This document shows, piece by piece, positions 8,541-17,801 of a DNA stretch of 64,000 bases (position 1 is the stretch's first letter; every line of letters begins with the position of its first letter). The stretch lies in NCBI GenBank assembly GCA_017462915.1, contig JAFTQG010000055.1, positions 62,001-126,000 of the forward strand. The letters are read 5' to 3'. A program made the translations under genes and the position numbers. The DNA comes from Prevotella sp. (GTDB taxonomy: Bacteria; Bacteroidota; Bacteroidia; Bacteroidales; Bacteroidaceae). The notes below the pieces were generated by a model, which had not been told where the DNA came from, did not search any database, and saw only the letters and a list, made by a program, of their open reading frames with translations.

Positions 8541-9833
8541 ATGAAATATTTTGCAAGAACAGCAGATAAAATGTTACAGGAAAGGCTGGAAGCCTTCGGT
8601 GCTGTACTTATTGAAGGACCAAAATGGACTGGCAAGACAACTACCGCGGAACAGCACGCAAAGAGTGTCATCAAGTTGCAGGACCCTGACATGCGAAACG
8701 AGTATCTTGAGACTGCCGCGACCATGCCCTCCCTGTTACTGAAAGGCAAACAGCCACGGCTGATAGACGAATGGCAGGATGTCCCAATGATATGGGATGC
8801 TGTACGCACTGCCGTGGACAAATCAGGCGGTAAACCGGGGCAGTATATCCTTACAGGAAGCAATACCGTGGACAAAGACGAGATACTCCATACAGGCACA
8901 GGACGCATCACAAGGATGAAGATGTATCCCATGAGTCTATGGGAGTCTCAGGATTCTTCCGGCGAGGTTTCCCTTCGCGAACTGTTCAATAATCCCGACT
9001 ACGATATTGACGGTGCTACAGGAAAGCTCAGTATGACCGAACTAATAAGGGTGGCCTGCCGTGGCGGATGGCCTGCCACACTGCAACTTAACAGGAATGC
9101 AAGTCTGCTTGTTGCCAGGGATTATGTCGACAGCGTATGTGACTATGACATCTCATCCATAGACAAGAAGCAACGCAACCCGAAGATAGCAAGGCAGATA
9201 ATACGCTCGTATGCCCGTAACATCAGTACGTTGGCGAAGAAGACAAATATCCTTGCCGATGTGACAGCATCAGGAGACATCAGCATATCCATGGATACAT
9301 TCGACGACTATATCCACGCCCTCGAGAGGCTTTTCGTCATCAAGGACATAGACGCATGGTGCCCGGCCATCAGAAGCAAGACGGCCATCAGAAGTTCTCC
9401 GAAACGCTGTTTCACAGACCCGTCCATAGCCGTAGCGGCAATGGGCGTTGATGCTGACGCCCTGGAGATGCAACTGAAGACATTTGGATTCATCTTCGAA
9501 CAGATGTGCGTACGCGACTTGCGAGCATATACCTTAGATTTCAACAGCCATATCTCATACTACCGTGACCGTTACGGTCTTGAAGCCGACTTTGTGCTCC
9601 ATCTTTCCGACGGACGTTATGCCCTCATAGAGTGCAAGCTCGGCAGCCATGAGATAGAAGAAGGGGCAAGTCACCTGCTGGAACTGAAACATCTGATACA
9701 GGAGCACAATAACACCGAAAGACAAGTACCATTGCGAGAACCCGACTTGCTTATCATCATTACAGGCGGCAAGATGGCCTATACCCGTAAGGACGATGTC
9801 AAAGTCATCCCGCTCTCATGTTTGAGAGACTGA
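8541..9833 (+). CDS. AAA_14 / DUF4143 family P-loop ATPase, 430 aa
   Basis: Walker A (IEGPKWTGKTT) lies near residue 26-36, Walker B (PRLIDEWQDVP) near 73-83, and LTGSNT serves as sensor near 110. The C-terminal part carries the DUF4143 pattern ending in a PD-(D/E)XK-like fold: GLEADFVLHLSDGRYALIEC, then KLGSHEIEEG. Proteins of this family are cytoplasmic, widespread in Bacteroidetes and often present in many copies. A DNA-related or toxin-antitoxin-like role has been suggested for them, but the activity is not established. The gene is intact and monocistronic, with its own promoter and a strong terminator at 9857. Compare the related but broken ATPase gene at 54307-55716. Confidence 0.88.
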   Translation: MKYFARTADKMLQERLEAFGAVLIEGPKWTGKTTTAEQHAKSVIKLQDPDMRNEYLETAATMPSLLLKGKQPRLIDEWQDVPMIWDAVRTAVDKSGGKPGQYILTGSNTVDKDEILHTGTGRITRMKMYPMSLWESQDSSGEVSLRELFNNPDYDIDGATGKLSMTELIRVACRGGWPATLQLNRNASLLVARDYVDSVCDYDISSIDKKQRNPKIARQIIRSYARNISTLAKKTNILADVTASGDISISMDTFDDYIHALERLFVIKDIDAWCPAIRSKTAIRSSPKRCFTDPSIAVAAMGVDADALEMQLKTFGFIFEQMCVRDLRAYTLDFNSHISYYRDRYGLEADFVLHLSDGRYALIECKLGSHEIEEGASHLLELKHLIQEHNNTERQVPLREPDLLIIITGGKMAYTRKDDVKVIPLSCLRD

Positions 9834-9856
9834 ATTGTTATATAATAAACATTAAC

Positions 9857-9930
9857 GAGACGAGCAGTCCCGCTCACTGATGCAACACAGTTCATAAACT
9901 GCTGTATCGGTGAGCGGGACTGCTCGTCTC
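9857..9930. terminator. Bidirectional terminator with perfect 21-bp stem
   Basis: GAGACGAGCAGTCCCGCTCA plus C (9857-9877) is perfectly complementary to 9910-9930. The 32-nt loop can pair further. It lies between the convergent ATPase and TPR genes, 23 nt after one stop codon and 33 nt after the other. The plus side continues into TGCAATGTTTTT. Confidence 0.85.
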
Positions 9931-9963
9931 TGCAATGTTTTTCCGCGGCTTGCGAGGCGAAGG

Positions 9964-11544
9964 TCAGCGGCGGCGGTTGCGGCGGCCGGTCTTCCTCGTG
10001 CCCTTGTCAAGCTGGAGTATAGGGTCAAGTGATGTGTCGGAAGGATTCACCTCCTTGTACTTCACAGCATACTGTATGGCGTGGCGCGTGTCGTCAGCAT
10101 GGAGATAATAGACGGCAAGGAAACGGTATCCGTCGGTGAGGAAAGCCTTCCTTCGGCGTGCCATAGCCGCAGGGTCTTCAGAGGCAGGAGGATTCTCCAC
10201 GCACTCCAGGAGCTTGAGATAGTGTGGCACGGCGGCATCCTTGTCCATGGCGGCGGTCATCCTCGCGCGGAGGTAGTGCATGAGGGTCGTCTCATAGTCA
10301 GGGAACTCACGCTGCATGATGGCGTATATGCTGTCGGCCTTGGCTATGGCTGCCATGCGGTCTGTCTCCGTGACGCCATCCTTGTCGGTCATCTCGCGGT
10401 AGATGTCGGCCATGTGGTAATAGTCGTATCCGCTGCGGTTGCGCTTGTTGGCGATGTATATGGCATACTCGTCGGCGGCCTTGAACCATTCGCCCTTGGC
10501 CTTTATGTCGGCGATATACTTCTCTATGAGCTGCCGCTTGGCCTTCAGATGGTCGTTGGTGAACTCGCCGTGGGTGTCGTATATCCTGTCGAACGTCTTC
10601 GTGGCGTTGGCCATGTCGCCCTGCTTGAGATACATCTGTCCGGCATAGAGATAGTCGAACGACACGAGGCTGTCGGTAGCCTGCTGGAGGCGGTCGTAAG
10701 ACTGGAGGGCCTCATCGTGCTTCTCCTGCCCGAAGAGGCAGTACATCATGGTACGGTGGAAGAGCGGATAGTCAGGATACTTTGCCTGTCCCTCGCGCGC
10801 TGTCGCGAGACCTGTGGCGTAGTCGCCGAGGAAGTAGTAGTCGAGGGCGTAGTTGTTGTACTGGTAGTCTTCAAGGCGTGTGCGCACCTTGGAGTAGGCT
10901 TCTGCCGACTCGCGGAACTTTCCCAGACGGTTGTATATGCCGCCGAGCTCCAGTTCGGCAGGATAGTCAGGACGCTGTCGCTTGAGCTCGTTGAGGACTG
11001 TCACAGCAGAGTCTGCGACGTGTCTCATGCGGAGGCTGTCGGCATGTGTCTGACGGTTGCCGTAGAGCTTGTACTTGAACATGCAGAGGTCTGCCACGCG
11101 CTCGTAAGGGACATTGTTCTGCGGCTCGACGGCGATGGCTTTCCTGTAATATATGTATGCCGTGTCGAGCGAGTTGGGCATGTTCCAGTAGTATTTGTAT
11201 ATATCGCCGTACTGTATGAGCGGAGCGGCGGCCTTGGGATTGCGCTCTATGGCGAGGTCGAGGAGCTTCTTGGCAGGCTCGAGCTCGCGGTTGCGGAAGT
11301 AGGCGTTGCCCAGCTGTGCCAGCACCTCAGGCTGCTTCTCGTACTTCTTGACGAGGATTTTCGACAAGGAGTCGGTCTCTGTAACGGAGTAGTGGCGCAG
11401 GGTATTGGCGAAGGCTTCCCCGATGGCCTTTGACGACTGTGCCGCAGAGGTCATGGCTGCGGACATGGCGAGGCTGAGGAGGAGGGCACGCATGGATGAT
11501 TTCCCGCGCAAGAGATGTATTGATGTTTCCATTATGGTTTTCAT
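9964..11544 (-). CDS. Periplasmic tetratricopeptide-repeat protein, 526 aa
   Basis: A signal peptide ends near SAAMTSAAQ (residue 35). The mature chain is almost wholly helical, with TPR-type patterns such as EVLAQLGNAYFRNRELEPAK and ALDYYFLGDYATGLATAREG, about ten helix pairs in all. The C-terminus is short and basic (KTGRRNRRR). TPR proteins act as scaffolds, so this one probably binds other members of its operon in the periplasm. It is the last of six genes transcribed from about 19250. It starts 9 nt after the stop of the 672-aa outer-membrane protein gene and ends at the 9857-9930 terminator. The start at 11544 puts a 20-residue stretch before the hydrophobic core; the Met at residue 18 (SSMRALLLSLAMSAAMTSAA) would give a more standard signal peptide. 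Confidence 0.82.
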   Translation of the reverse strand: MKTIMETSIHLLRGKSSMRALLLSLAMSAAMTSAAQSSKAIGEAFANTLRHYSVTETDSLSKILVKKYEKQPEVLAQLGNAYFRNRELEPAKKLLDLAIERNPKAAAPLIQYGDIYKYYWNMPNSLDTAYIYYRKAIAVEPQNNVPYERVADLCMFKYKLYGNRQTHADSLRMRHVADSAVTVLNELKRQRPDYPAELELGGIYNRLGKFRESAEAYSKVRTRLEDYQYNNYALDYYFLGDYATGLATAREGQAKYPDYPLFHRTMMYCLFGQEKHDEALQSYDRLQQATDSLVSFDYLYAGQMYLKQGDMANATKTFDRIYDTHGEFTNDHLKAKRQLIEKYIADIKAKGEWFKAADEYAIYIANKRNRSGYDYYHMADIYREMTDKDGVTETDRMAAIAKADSIYAIMQREFPDYETTLMHYLRARMTAAMDKDAAVPHYLKLLECVENPPASEDPAAMARRRKAFLTDGYRFLAVYYLHADDTRHAIQYAVKYKEVNPSDTSLDPILQLDKGTRKTGRRNRRR

Positions 11545-11553
11545 GAACGTGGA

Positions 11554-13572
11554 CTATAGTGTATACTGCGCTCCGAGGGACACGCTCGGTATGAGCTGCA
11601 TGCGGTCGCTGACGAAGCTAATTGTCTGTATGCCCGGCATCTTGAGCTTTGCCACGGCGTGGAGCGAAGGCTCGAGATATATGCCTATGTTGCGCGAGAA
11701 GTTGTGGCTCAGCTTCACGCCGCCGGTGAACGCGAAATGTGTCGTCACCTTGTGGCCGGAATCGTTCTTCACGGCATGTCCCTCCGGAATCTCCATGCCG
11801 GAAGGGGCTGAGACATTGTCGGAGAGGTAGAATGCCGCGCCAGGGCCGAAATAGAGCTCGGCACGGAAGCGTCGCGGTCCCTGGTATCCGCTGAGGAGGC
11901 GGCAGACATCAACACAGTAGTCGGCGGTGGCTATGAGAAGGCCGTGGCGGCGGTTCATTATGCCGGAGTGTGACTGTGAGACGGTGTTGCCGTCCTTGAC
12001 ATACTCATCGAGGTATGACGAGTATGCCGCGCGTGAGATGGAGAGGTAGTCTACTGACAGGCGTGCCGACGACACGTCGGTGAAGCGGTACTGTCCGAAG
12101 GCTTTCACTCCGTAGGAGAATCCCTTGTCGTCCATCGCCTTTACCTGCATCATCATCACAGGCATCGTGAACGAAAGGCCTGCCGTAATGGGAAGGGTTC
12201 CTGTCTCGTCCTCCGGCTCGAGGAGATGATGATGGCGGTACTTGGCTCCGCGCATCATTGCCGTCAGTCCGAAAAGGACCGATGCTGTCCTGTCGCGTCC
12301 CAGGCTTCCTGCCCTGTACTGGTATCTTGCATAGCGCGGCTCCACGAAGAACTGAAGGTCCTTGTCTATGGAGGCGAAGAGGTGTGCGCCGACACTGACA
12401 GACTCGAACGACACTGTCTTGTGGAAGGAGCCGGCGCCCGTGATGTTTATCGAGCCGTAGCCCAGGCCGCCGAGGAGGTATGCGCCGAAAGGTGCGTCCC
12501 AGCTGAAGCGTCTGGAGAAGCCGAAGGGGTTGAACATGGCTTCAAGGTTTCCTCCGCAGTATGTGGTATAGTCGTTGGTCATGCGGTCTTTTCCCGCCTT
12601 TTCCCACGACATGCGGTTGGACGCCATGAAGGCGGAGAGCTTCAGGCCTATGGCAGGGGAGAGCCATTTGCCCACTGCCCATGACATCTGGAGCCCTACG
12701 GTCTCCTTTGCCGGCAGGGTGCTGATAGGCATTCCCTTGCGGGAGGCGGCTACCGGTCCCATGGATGCCTCGACGAACCATGGTGCGCGGCGGAGGCTGT
12801 CAGCACGCTGGCGCGGCGCGTAGTTGTTCGTGAGGTTATGGACTATGCCGAGATTGACGCCGTAGAAGATGTCGTAACGGCGCCAGTTCTTGTCGGAGGA
12901 GGCGTCCATCTTGTCTTGTGTTATGCCGGCGTAAGGCTCTACGATGAAGTGTCCGTAAGGGCCTGCCACGAACTTGAACTGCAGGCCGCCGTGGAATTCC
13001 GGCGAGACACGCTTGGACATCTTCTGCAGCTTCGTGTACATGGCGCCGCCGCCGAGGAGGAGCGATACCTCGAAGTGGCGTGCCGGGTCGTATCCTCTGG
13101 AGAAGGCTGTCATGTTGAAGAGGTAGTCTGCCTTTCCGTGTGCCATGTAGAAACGTTTCTTGCTGTATTCCTCGTATCCTGTGCCACCGGCGAGGGAGAG
13201 GCGCACGGTATGGTATTTCCCGAAGGTCTTGCCTATGCCGAAGTGCATGGATGTGACGGTATTCAGCTTGTAGTCCTCGAATGACGCCGCCATGCCGAGG
13301 AATCCCATGCCTCCCTCAAGGAACATGTGGTCATACCAGCGCTTGGTGAACTCTTCGTTTTGCGGGCGGTAGCGCTTCTCGAGGGAGAAGTCCATGGCGC
13401 TCTTTCCCTTGGCTATGTTCTTCGGCTTCCTGGCTATCGTGTCCTGAAAGTAGTCCTCGTCCTCCGGGTCCGAGGCGATGGAATCGGGTATGGCAAGACG
13501 GCTGTAGGCCATGGCCTTCTGCGTTGCGGCAACGCAGAGGAGCAGGGATAGTATTGTGATGGTCTTCTTCAT
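11554..13572 (-). CDS. Outer-membrane beta-barrel-like protein, 672 aa
   Basis: Signal peptide MKKTITILSLLLCVAATQKA, cleaved after AMA. The mature protein has alternating aromatic strands typical of an outer-membrane barrel (for example HFEVSLLLGGGAMYTKL, HGLLIATADYCVDVCRLLSG, and a final VSLGAQYTL strand). Two halves look alike: each has a YGV-type segment and FVEP strands, so it may be an internal duplication. It is a structural rather than enzymatic call. Its ATG overlaps the stop codon of the upstream OmpA-domain gene (TAATG), which suggests translational coupling. It is the fifth gene of the operon. Confidence 0.75.
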   Translation of the reverse strand: MKKTITILSLLLCVAATQKAMAYSRLAIPDSIASDPEDEDYFQDTIARKPKNIAKGKSAMDFSLEKRYRPQNEEFTKRWYDHMFLEGGMGFLGMAASFEDYKLNTVTSMHFGIGKTFGKYHTVRLSLAGGTGYEEYSKKRFYMAHGKADYLFNMTAFSRGYDPARHFEVSLLLGGGAMYTKLQKMSKRVSPEFHGGLQFKFVAGPYGHFIVEPYAGITQDKMDASSDKNWRRYDIFYGVNLGIVHNLTNNYAPRQRADSLRRAPWFVEASMGPVAASRKGMPISTLPAKETVGLQMSWAVGKWLSPAIGLKLSAFMASNRMSWEKAGKDRMTNDYTTYCGGNLEAMFNPFGFSRRFSWDAPFGAYLLGGLGYGSINITGAGSFHKTVSFESVSVGAHLFASIDKDLQFFVEPRYARYQYRAGSLGRDRTASVLFGLTAMMRGAKYRHHHLLEPEDETGTLPITAGLSFTMPVMMMQVKAMDDKGFSYGVKAFGQYRFTDVSSARLSVDYLSISRAAYSSYLDEYVKDGNTVSQSHSGIMNRRHGLLIATADYCVDVCRLLSGYQGPRRFRAELYFGPGAAFYLSDNVSAPSGMEIPEGHAVKNDSGHKVTTHFAFTGGVKLSHNFSRNIGIYLEPSLHAVAKLKMPGIQTISFVSDRMQLIPSVSLGAQYTL

Positions 13573-16085
13573 TAGCTCAAACTGTTTTCTGTTTCCACAT
13601 TCTTTTCCGGATTTCCGGCTGGGGTGTCGTCTCCTGTATCTTCGTCCAGGTCGTCTCCGCTAAGTTCCTCGTCGTCTCCGGAGGTCTCCGGCTTCTTCCC
13701 GAGGAAGTCGTCAAGGAGCTCCGTGTACTTCGGTATATCGCGCTTGCGGTACTTGTACTTCTCCCTGAGGGCGTCGCTCACCTGTCCTTCGGTGAAATAC
13801 GTGAGGCGGAGGTCAGGGTCGAGGGTGAAGCTCTTGTAGAAGAGGGCGAGGTAGAGAGGGACGTAGTCCTTGGCGGTGACATTGCGCCGTGCCTCTTCGT
13901 CGGCTTCGAGGATGGCGAGAAGATACCATTTCTTGGCATCGTCGTCGCTCATCTTCATGACGAGCTCGCGGCATTCCGCGTCGGTCTTGCCCATGAAGGC
14001 GCGGCCTTCGGTATAGAGGATGGCGCGGTTGTCGCGTGAGGAGTTGAGGACATATTCCTCTGTCTTCCTGTATTCCTCTGCCTCGGCAGGAGAGAGCTTG
14101 CCGCTGTAGTATTTCAGGAAGTTACGCTTGAAGTCGACATAGTTGCGCAGAGCCGTGACTTCCTTGTCTGTGGACTCCGGGAACCAGAACTTCAGAAGCC
14201 TCGATGCGGAGTCGCGCTTCTCGAGCTGGTAGTATGCGAGGATATGGTTGATGAGTATCTGGCGGCGGTTCTTCAGCACTCTTCCGCGTGCCTCGCGGTT
14301 GTTGCCGAGGTAGGCTTCCGTAACGCGGTTGCTTGTCGTGTCGACAAAGGCCGCGAGGGTCTCGGTGCTCGGGTGTCCGTTGCGCAGCTGGAGGATGGCC
14401 ATGCGGTTGGCGACATACTGCGAGAATTTCAGCTTGTCCCAGTTGGGCTGTGATGTCATGTGGCGGTATGCGAGCATCGTGACGGTATCCTGCTCGGCGG
14501 TGTCCTTGATGCAGGCGAAGAGGTTGTAGTAGTCGCCGTCGGAGAGCTTCACGCTCTTGTCGTTGCTGAGGAGCTTCTTCTTGTTGGCGGCATAGTATTC
14601 GAGGACTTCCTCGGAGTCCATGATATGCATCTGCTCATATTTGTATATGCAGCGCATGGAGCGCATGTTCTCCAGTACAGGCGCGATGTCCGTGGCATAG
14701 AAGGAGAGCTGGCGGAGCATGGCTTCCGGCTGTCGGCCTGCCGCGGCGATGACGGCGCGGACGCTGTCGGCCTGGTCTTTCTTGCCGGCATTGTCGAGCT
14801 CGGCGGCTACATCGTCCCAGGTGTATACCTCGGTCTTGAGGCCGTTGGTGACGTCGGCGCGTCCCAGTCCGCGCATGACGAGGTTCATGGCGACCTGTCC
14901 GCGCTCCTTGGCGAGGCGGAGGTTCTTCTCGTATCCGCCGTCGGGCGAGGAGTAGGCTTCTATCTCTACGCGCATGAGCTGGTCGCCGTATTCCTTCATC
15001 TCCTTTATGAGTGTCCCGAGGCGCACGTCGTTGAGGGAGTCGGCGGTGAGCTCTGCCTTGCCCACGACGAAGTTGAGCTTGAGGTCTCTCGGCACGGCTC
15101 TCATGACTTCCTCGGCGTCGATGCGGAACTCTTCGAGGGGCATGTCTGCCGAGACGCCCTTGAGGTCAAGGAACTTGAACATCTTGCGCTTGTTGCATGA
15201 GCCTACGGTGTTGAGCTTCATGTAGCTGTGTGTGTAGTCCTCGACGAGGATGTCGCAGCTTATCTTATAGTCGCGTGACGGGTCTTTCTTGGCATATATC
15301 ACAGTGGTGTCTACCCTGAAAGGCTCTCCGTCGACGAGGGGGTGTCCCGGGACGAAGCCCTTGCCTATGCCCGCGGGCTCGTTCTTCCCGTAGCCGAAGT
15401 CCATGCGGCGGTCCTGCAGCATATGGTATCTGCGGCCTTCGTATACGAGCGGTGTGACATAGTCTGCCGTGTCTTCCGTCTGGCAATCCACGGCTACCGG
15501 CTGTATCATGACGCGTGTGTTCTTTCCCGTCAGGCCGGCAGGGAACTCGAAGGAGATGTGCACGGACATGTTGGCGCCGTCGTCGTCTCCGTCGTCTGCG
15601 GCGAAGGGGATATGGTCATGCTTGCGGTTGCCGTCGACGTTGATGTTGTCGAGGGTGTGCATACCGTCCATCTTGAACTCCACCGTCTCGTTGTATTCTG
15701 TCTGTCCTTCCTTTATCTCGAAGACGGCGAAGGTCTGGTCGTTGACATAGACGAGGACGCTCTGTCCCGGCCATGCGCGGACGCTGAATGTGCCGTTGGC
15801 TTTCGCGCGCTTGAAGCGTACATTGTTCTTCACGAGCGCGTCGTCGTACTCCGGGCCTCCGGGATAGCCGTCGGTGTCGACGGCCTTCACGAGCCTGTCC
15901 ATCACGGTCCTGGCCTTTGTCGCGGTCTTGAAGACGGCGTATGATGTGGGGTAGACGGACGGCGCGCCTTTCTTGCCGTAGCGTCCCTGTATCTGAAAGT
16001 TTGCCGTCAGGCGCTCGTCCTGGGCAGCGGCGCTTGCGGCCATGCACAGCAGGAAAGCGATGAATATGTATATTTTCTTCTGCAT
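13572..16085 (-). CDS. DUF3868-like protein with OmpA-type domain, 837 aa
   Basis: A signal peptide (MQKKIYIFIAFLLCMAASAA, then AQ) precedes a beta-rich N-terminal half. The block VDCQTEDTADYVTPLVYEG and following GYGKNEPAGIGKGFVPGHPL resembles DUF3868 of fimbria accessory proteins. Near residues 345-420 is an OmpA-C-like domain (LKLNFVVGKAELTADS; VEIEAYSSPDGGYEKNLRLA; KERGQVAMNLV), which in this superfamily binds peptidoglycan. The C-terminal 350 residues are helical, with a very acidic end (SGDDEELSGDDLDEDTGDD). The protein probably links the outer-membrane apparatus to the cell wall. It lies 46 nt downstream of the 186-aa DUF3575 gene and overlaps the next gene by one base. Confidence 0.8.
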   Translation of the reverse strand: MQKKIYIFIAFLLCMAASAAAQDERLTANFQIQGRYGKKGAPSVYPTSYAVFKTATKARTVMDRLVKAVDTDGYPGGPEYDDALVKNNVRFKRAKANGTFSVRAWPGQSVLVYVNDQTFAVFEIKEGQTEYNETVEFKMDGMHTLDNINVDGNRKHDHIPFAADDGDDDGANMSVHISFEFPAGLTGKNTRVMIQPVAVDCQTEDTADYVTPLVYEGRRYHMLQDRRMDFGYGKNEPAGIGKGFVPGHPLVDGEPFRVDTTVIYAKKDPSRDYKISCDILVEDYTHSYMKLNTVGSCNKRKMFKFLDLKGVSADMPLEEFRIDAEEVMRAVPRDLKLNFVVGKAELTADSLNDVRLGTLIKEMKEYGDQLMRVEIEAYSSPDGGYEKNLRLAKERGQVAMNLVMRGLGRADVTNGLKTEVYTWDDVAAELDNAGKKDQADSVRAVIAAAGRQPEAMLRQLSFYATDIAPVLENMRSMRCIYKYEQMHIMDSEEVLEYYAANKKKLLSNDKSVKLSDGDYYNLFACIKDTAEQDTVTMLAYRHMTSQPNWDKLKFSQYVANRMAILQLRNGHPSTETLAAFVDTTSNRVTEAYLGNNREARGRVLKNRRQILINHILAYYQLEKRDSASRLLKFWFPESTDKEVTALRNYVDFKRNFLKYYSGKLSPAEAEEYRKTEEYVLNSSRDNRAILYTEGRAFMGKTDAECRELVMKMSDDDAKKWYLLAILEADEEARRNVTAKDYVPLYLALFYKSFTLDPDLRLTYFTEGQVSDALREKYKYRKRDIPKYTELLDDFLGKKPETSGDDEELSGDDLDEDTGDDTPAGNPEKNVETENSLS

Positions 16086-16131
16086 TTATTCCTGTATATC
16101 TATATGTTATGGAGCATATGGAGAGGTGTCG

Positions 16132-16692
16132 TCAGTCCAGTATATATGCTATGGAGACACCTATCCTTGTCGGCAGGAAGTATGTTCCCCTTGCGTTGTA
16201 CGTATCGGTGATTTTCTCGTAGATGCCGCCTTTGTAGAATTCCTTCTGCTCGTAGAAGAAGTTCTGCACGCCGGCGTGCAGGTCAAGGTTCCAGCGGCGG
16301 GAGAGGTTTATGACATATCCGAATGTCACTCCCACGCCCAGTCCGTATCCGTCGTAGACCTTGTTGTCGTCCTTGATCTTGTATGTGCCGAAGGGCAGGC
16401 AGATGCCTACGAAGTGGCGTGACATGGCGCGCCGGGAGAAGTAATACCTGAGTTCCGGCTGCACTGCTATCATCTTCATGTCCGCGCCCCAGGGCTTGTG
16501 GTTGCCCATGGCGTTGAGGGAGATGGATGTACTGTTGCCCGTGGCGAACTCGAAGCCGAGGGACGGCGTCTGGAGCCCGTCCATGAGCAGATCGGTGTTG
16601 ACCGCAAGTTTCTGTGCTCCTGCATTAGCGGCAAACGTGATGACTGATACTATTGTTAGAAAGAATCTTCGCATTTGTAAAAAAAATCTCAA
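16132..16692 (-). CDS. DUF3575 family outer-membrane protein, 186 aa
   Basis: A signal peptide (MRRFFLTIVSVITFAANAGA within the first 26 residues) is followed by the DUF3575 pattern: LAVNTDLLMDGLQTPSLGFE, GADMKMIAVQPELRYYF, YGLGVGVTFGYVINLSRRWN, LHAGVQNFFYEQKEFYKG. The family forms a small beta barrel and is found in Bacteroidetes fimbria loci (mfa/fim type). A second Met at 16674 gives a tidier signal peptide than the one at 16692. Third gene of the operon, between the DUF5119 lipoprotein and the OmpA-domain protein. Confidence 0.85.
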   Translation of the reverse strand: MRFFLQMRRFFLTIVSVITFAANAGAQKLAVNTDLLMDGLQTPSLGFEFATGNSTSISLNAMGNHKPWGADMKMIAVQPELRYYFSRRAMSRHFVGICLPFGTYKIKDDNKVYDGYGLGVGVTFGYVINLSRRWNLDLHAGVQNFFYEQKEFYKGGIYEKITDTYNARGTYFLPTRIGVSIAYILD

Positions 16693-16790
16693 GCACTGTG
16701 TCGTCAGTGTCGTTGTACTCTGTATATCGTTTCGCGCGGTGTCCCCGCGGCGTCATGGCCGACGGCGCACGGGGAGGCTGTCCCGGCGTG

Positions 16791-17801
16791 TCAGCTGCCG
16801 GGCTCTGCCGTCCGCCATCTGTCGCCGCTGCCGGTCTTCACCTTGAGGGCGTCGCCGTCTATGGTGCATTCGGCACTGATGTTGAGGGTGGCGGTGCGCA
16901 TGTTGTTGGTGAGGCTTGTCCCGTCCTTCGAGTATGATGTTATGCGTGCGTTGCGGATTGTGCTGTAGAGGTTGATCTGTCCGTGCAGCACCTTGCGCTT
17001 GCCGCTCTTCGAGGTGACGTGCATGTGTACCTGCAGGATGCCCGGGCCTTTGTCTGCGGAGGCGTTTTCTGCCGATGTCACCGAGAGCACTTTCATGCTT
17101 CCCTTGCATTTCAGGAGCTTTGTGTCATACGTGTCGGCAGGGACTGTCGTGGGGTATGCCACCTTGTGGGTCTCGGTGCAGTCGATGTTGCCGGTGAAGA
17201 TGTCTATGCGGGAGGGGATGCCGGAGAGTTCCGTCTCCACCTTGTCGATGACGTATGGCTCGGCTCCCTGCTCCTTGCGTATGGAGAAGTTGACGTCGAG
17301 CTGCAGCGACACGGCCTTGAAGCTCAGGGGCACGGAGGTCTCGGTGTCTGGATATATGTCGTATACCGGTGAAGAGCAGATGTAGAGGGTGTTCTTCAGC
17401 GGATTGACATAGTTGCTGTAGCTGTTGTAGGCGTTGTAGGTGCCGCCGTGCGTGCCTTGGCTGATGTAGAGCTCGGAGAACGGGGTCCCCAGGTTCACGA
17501 CGCTTCTGTGGGCGGAGGTGAAGTCGTTGCTGCCGCTGCTGAAGCCGTAGCTCTTGTAGTGGCCTGAGGGCACGCTGACGTCGCCGGGGACGCCTGTCTC
17601 GAATACCCTCTGCACGGGCATGAACCGTATGAAGCGGACGGCGACCGTATAGAGCGGCGCGCCCTTGGGGGCGTTGCCGGTATAGTGTACTGTTCCCATG
17701 AAGCTCTCGCCTTCGGAAAGCTCCTCCTCCACGTCGATGCATGATGTCAGCATGAGGGCCGACATCATCATCGAGAGTATTATGTATGCCTTGCTTTTCA
17801 T
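16791..17801 (-). CDS. DUF5119 family lipoprotein, 336 aa
   Basis: The N-terminus MKSKAYIILSMMMSALMLTSC is a lipoprotein signal with lipobox LTSC, so the protein is anchored in a membrane by Cys21 and probably surface-exposed. The body (AVRFIRFMPVQRVFETGV; GHYKSYGFSSGSNDFTSAHR; then VLHGQINLYSTIRNARI) fits DUF5119, a family seen beside DUF3575 and DUF3868 in fimbria-like loci. It may be a tip or anchor subunit; that is inference. Its ATG overlaps the stop of the preceding gene (ATGA), so translation is likely coupled. A 98-nt gap separates it from the next gene. Confidence 0.8.
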   Translation of the reverse strand: MKSKAYIILSMMMSALMLTSCIDVEEELSEGESFMGTVHYTGNAPKGAPLYTVAVRFIRFMPVQRVFETGVPGDVSVPSGHYKSYGFSSGSNDFTSAHRSVVNLGTPFSELYISQGTHGGTYNAYNSYSNYVNPLKNTLYICSSPVYDIYPDTETSVPLSFKAVSLQLDVNFSIRKEQGAEPYVIDKVETELSGIPSRIDIFTGNIDCTETHKVAYPTTVPADTYDTKLLKCKGSMKVLSVTSAENASADKGPGILQVHMHVTSKSGKRKVLHGQINLYSTIRNARITSYSKDGTSLTNNMRTATLNISAECTIDGDALKVKTGSGDRWRTAEPGS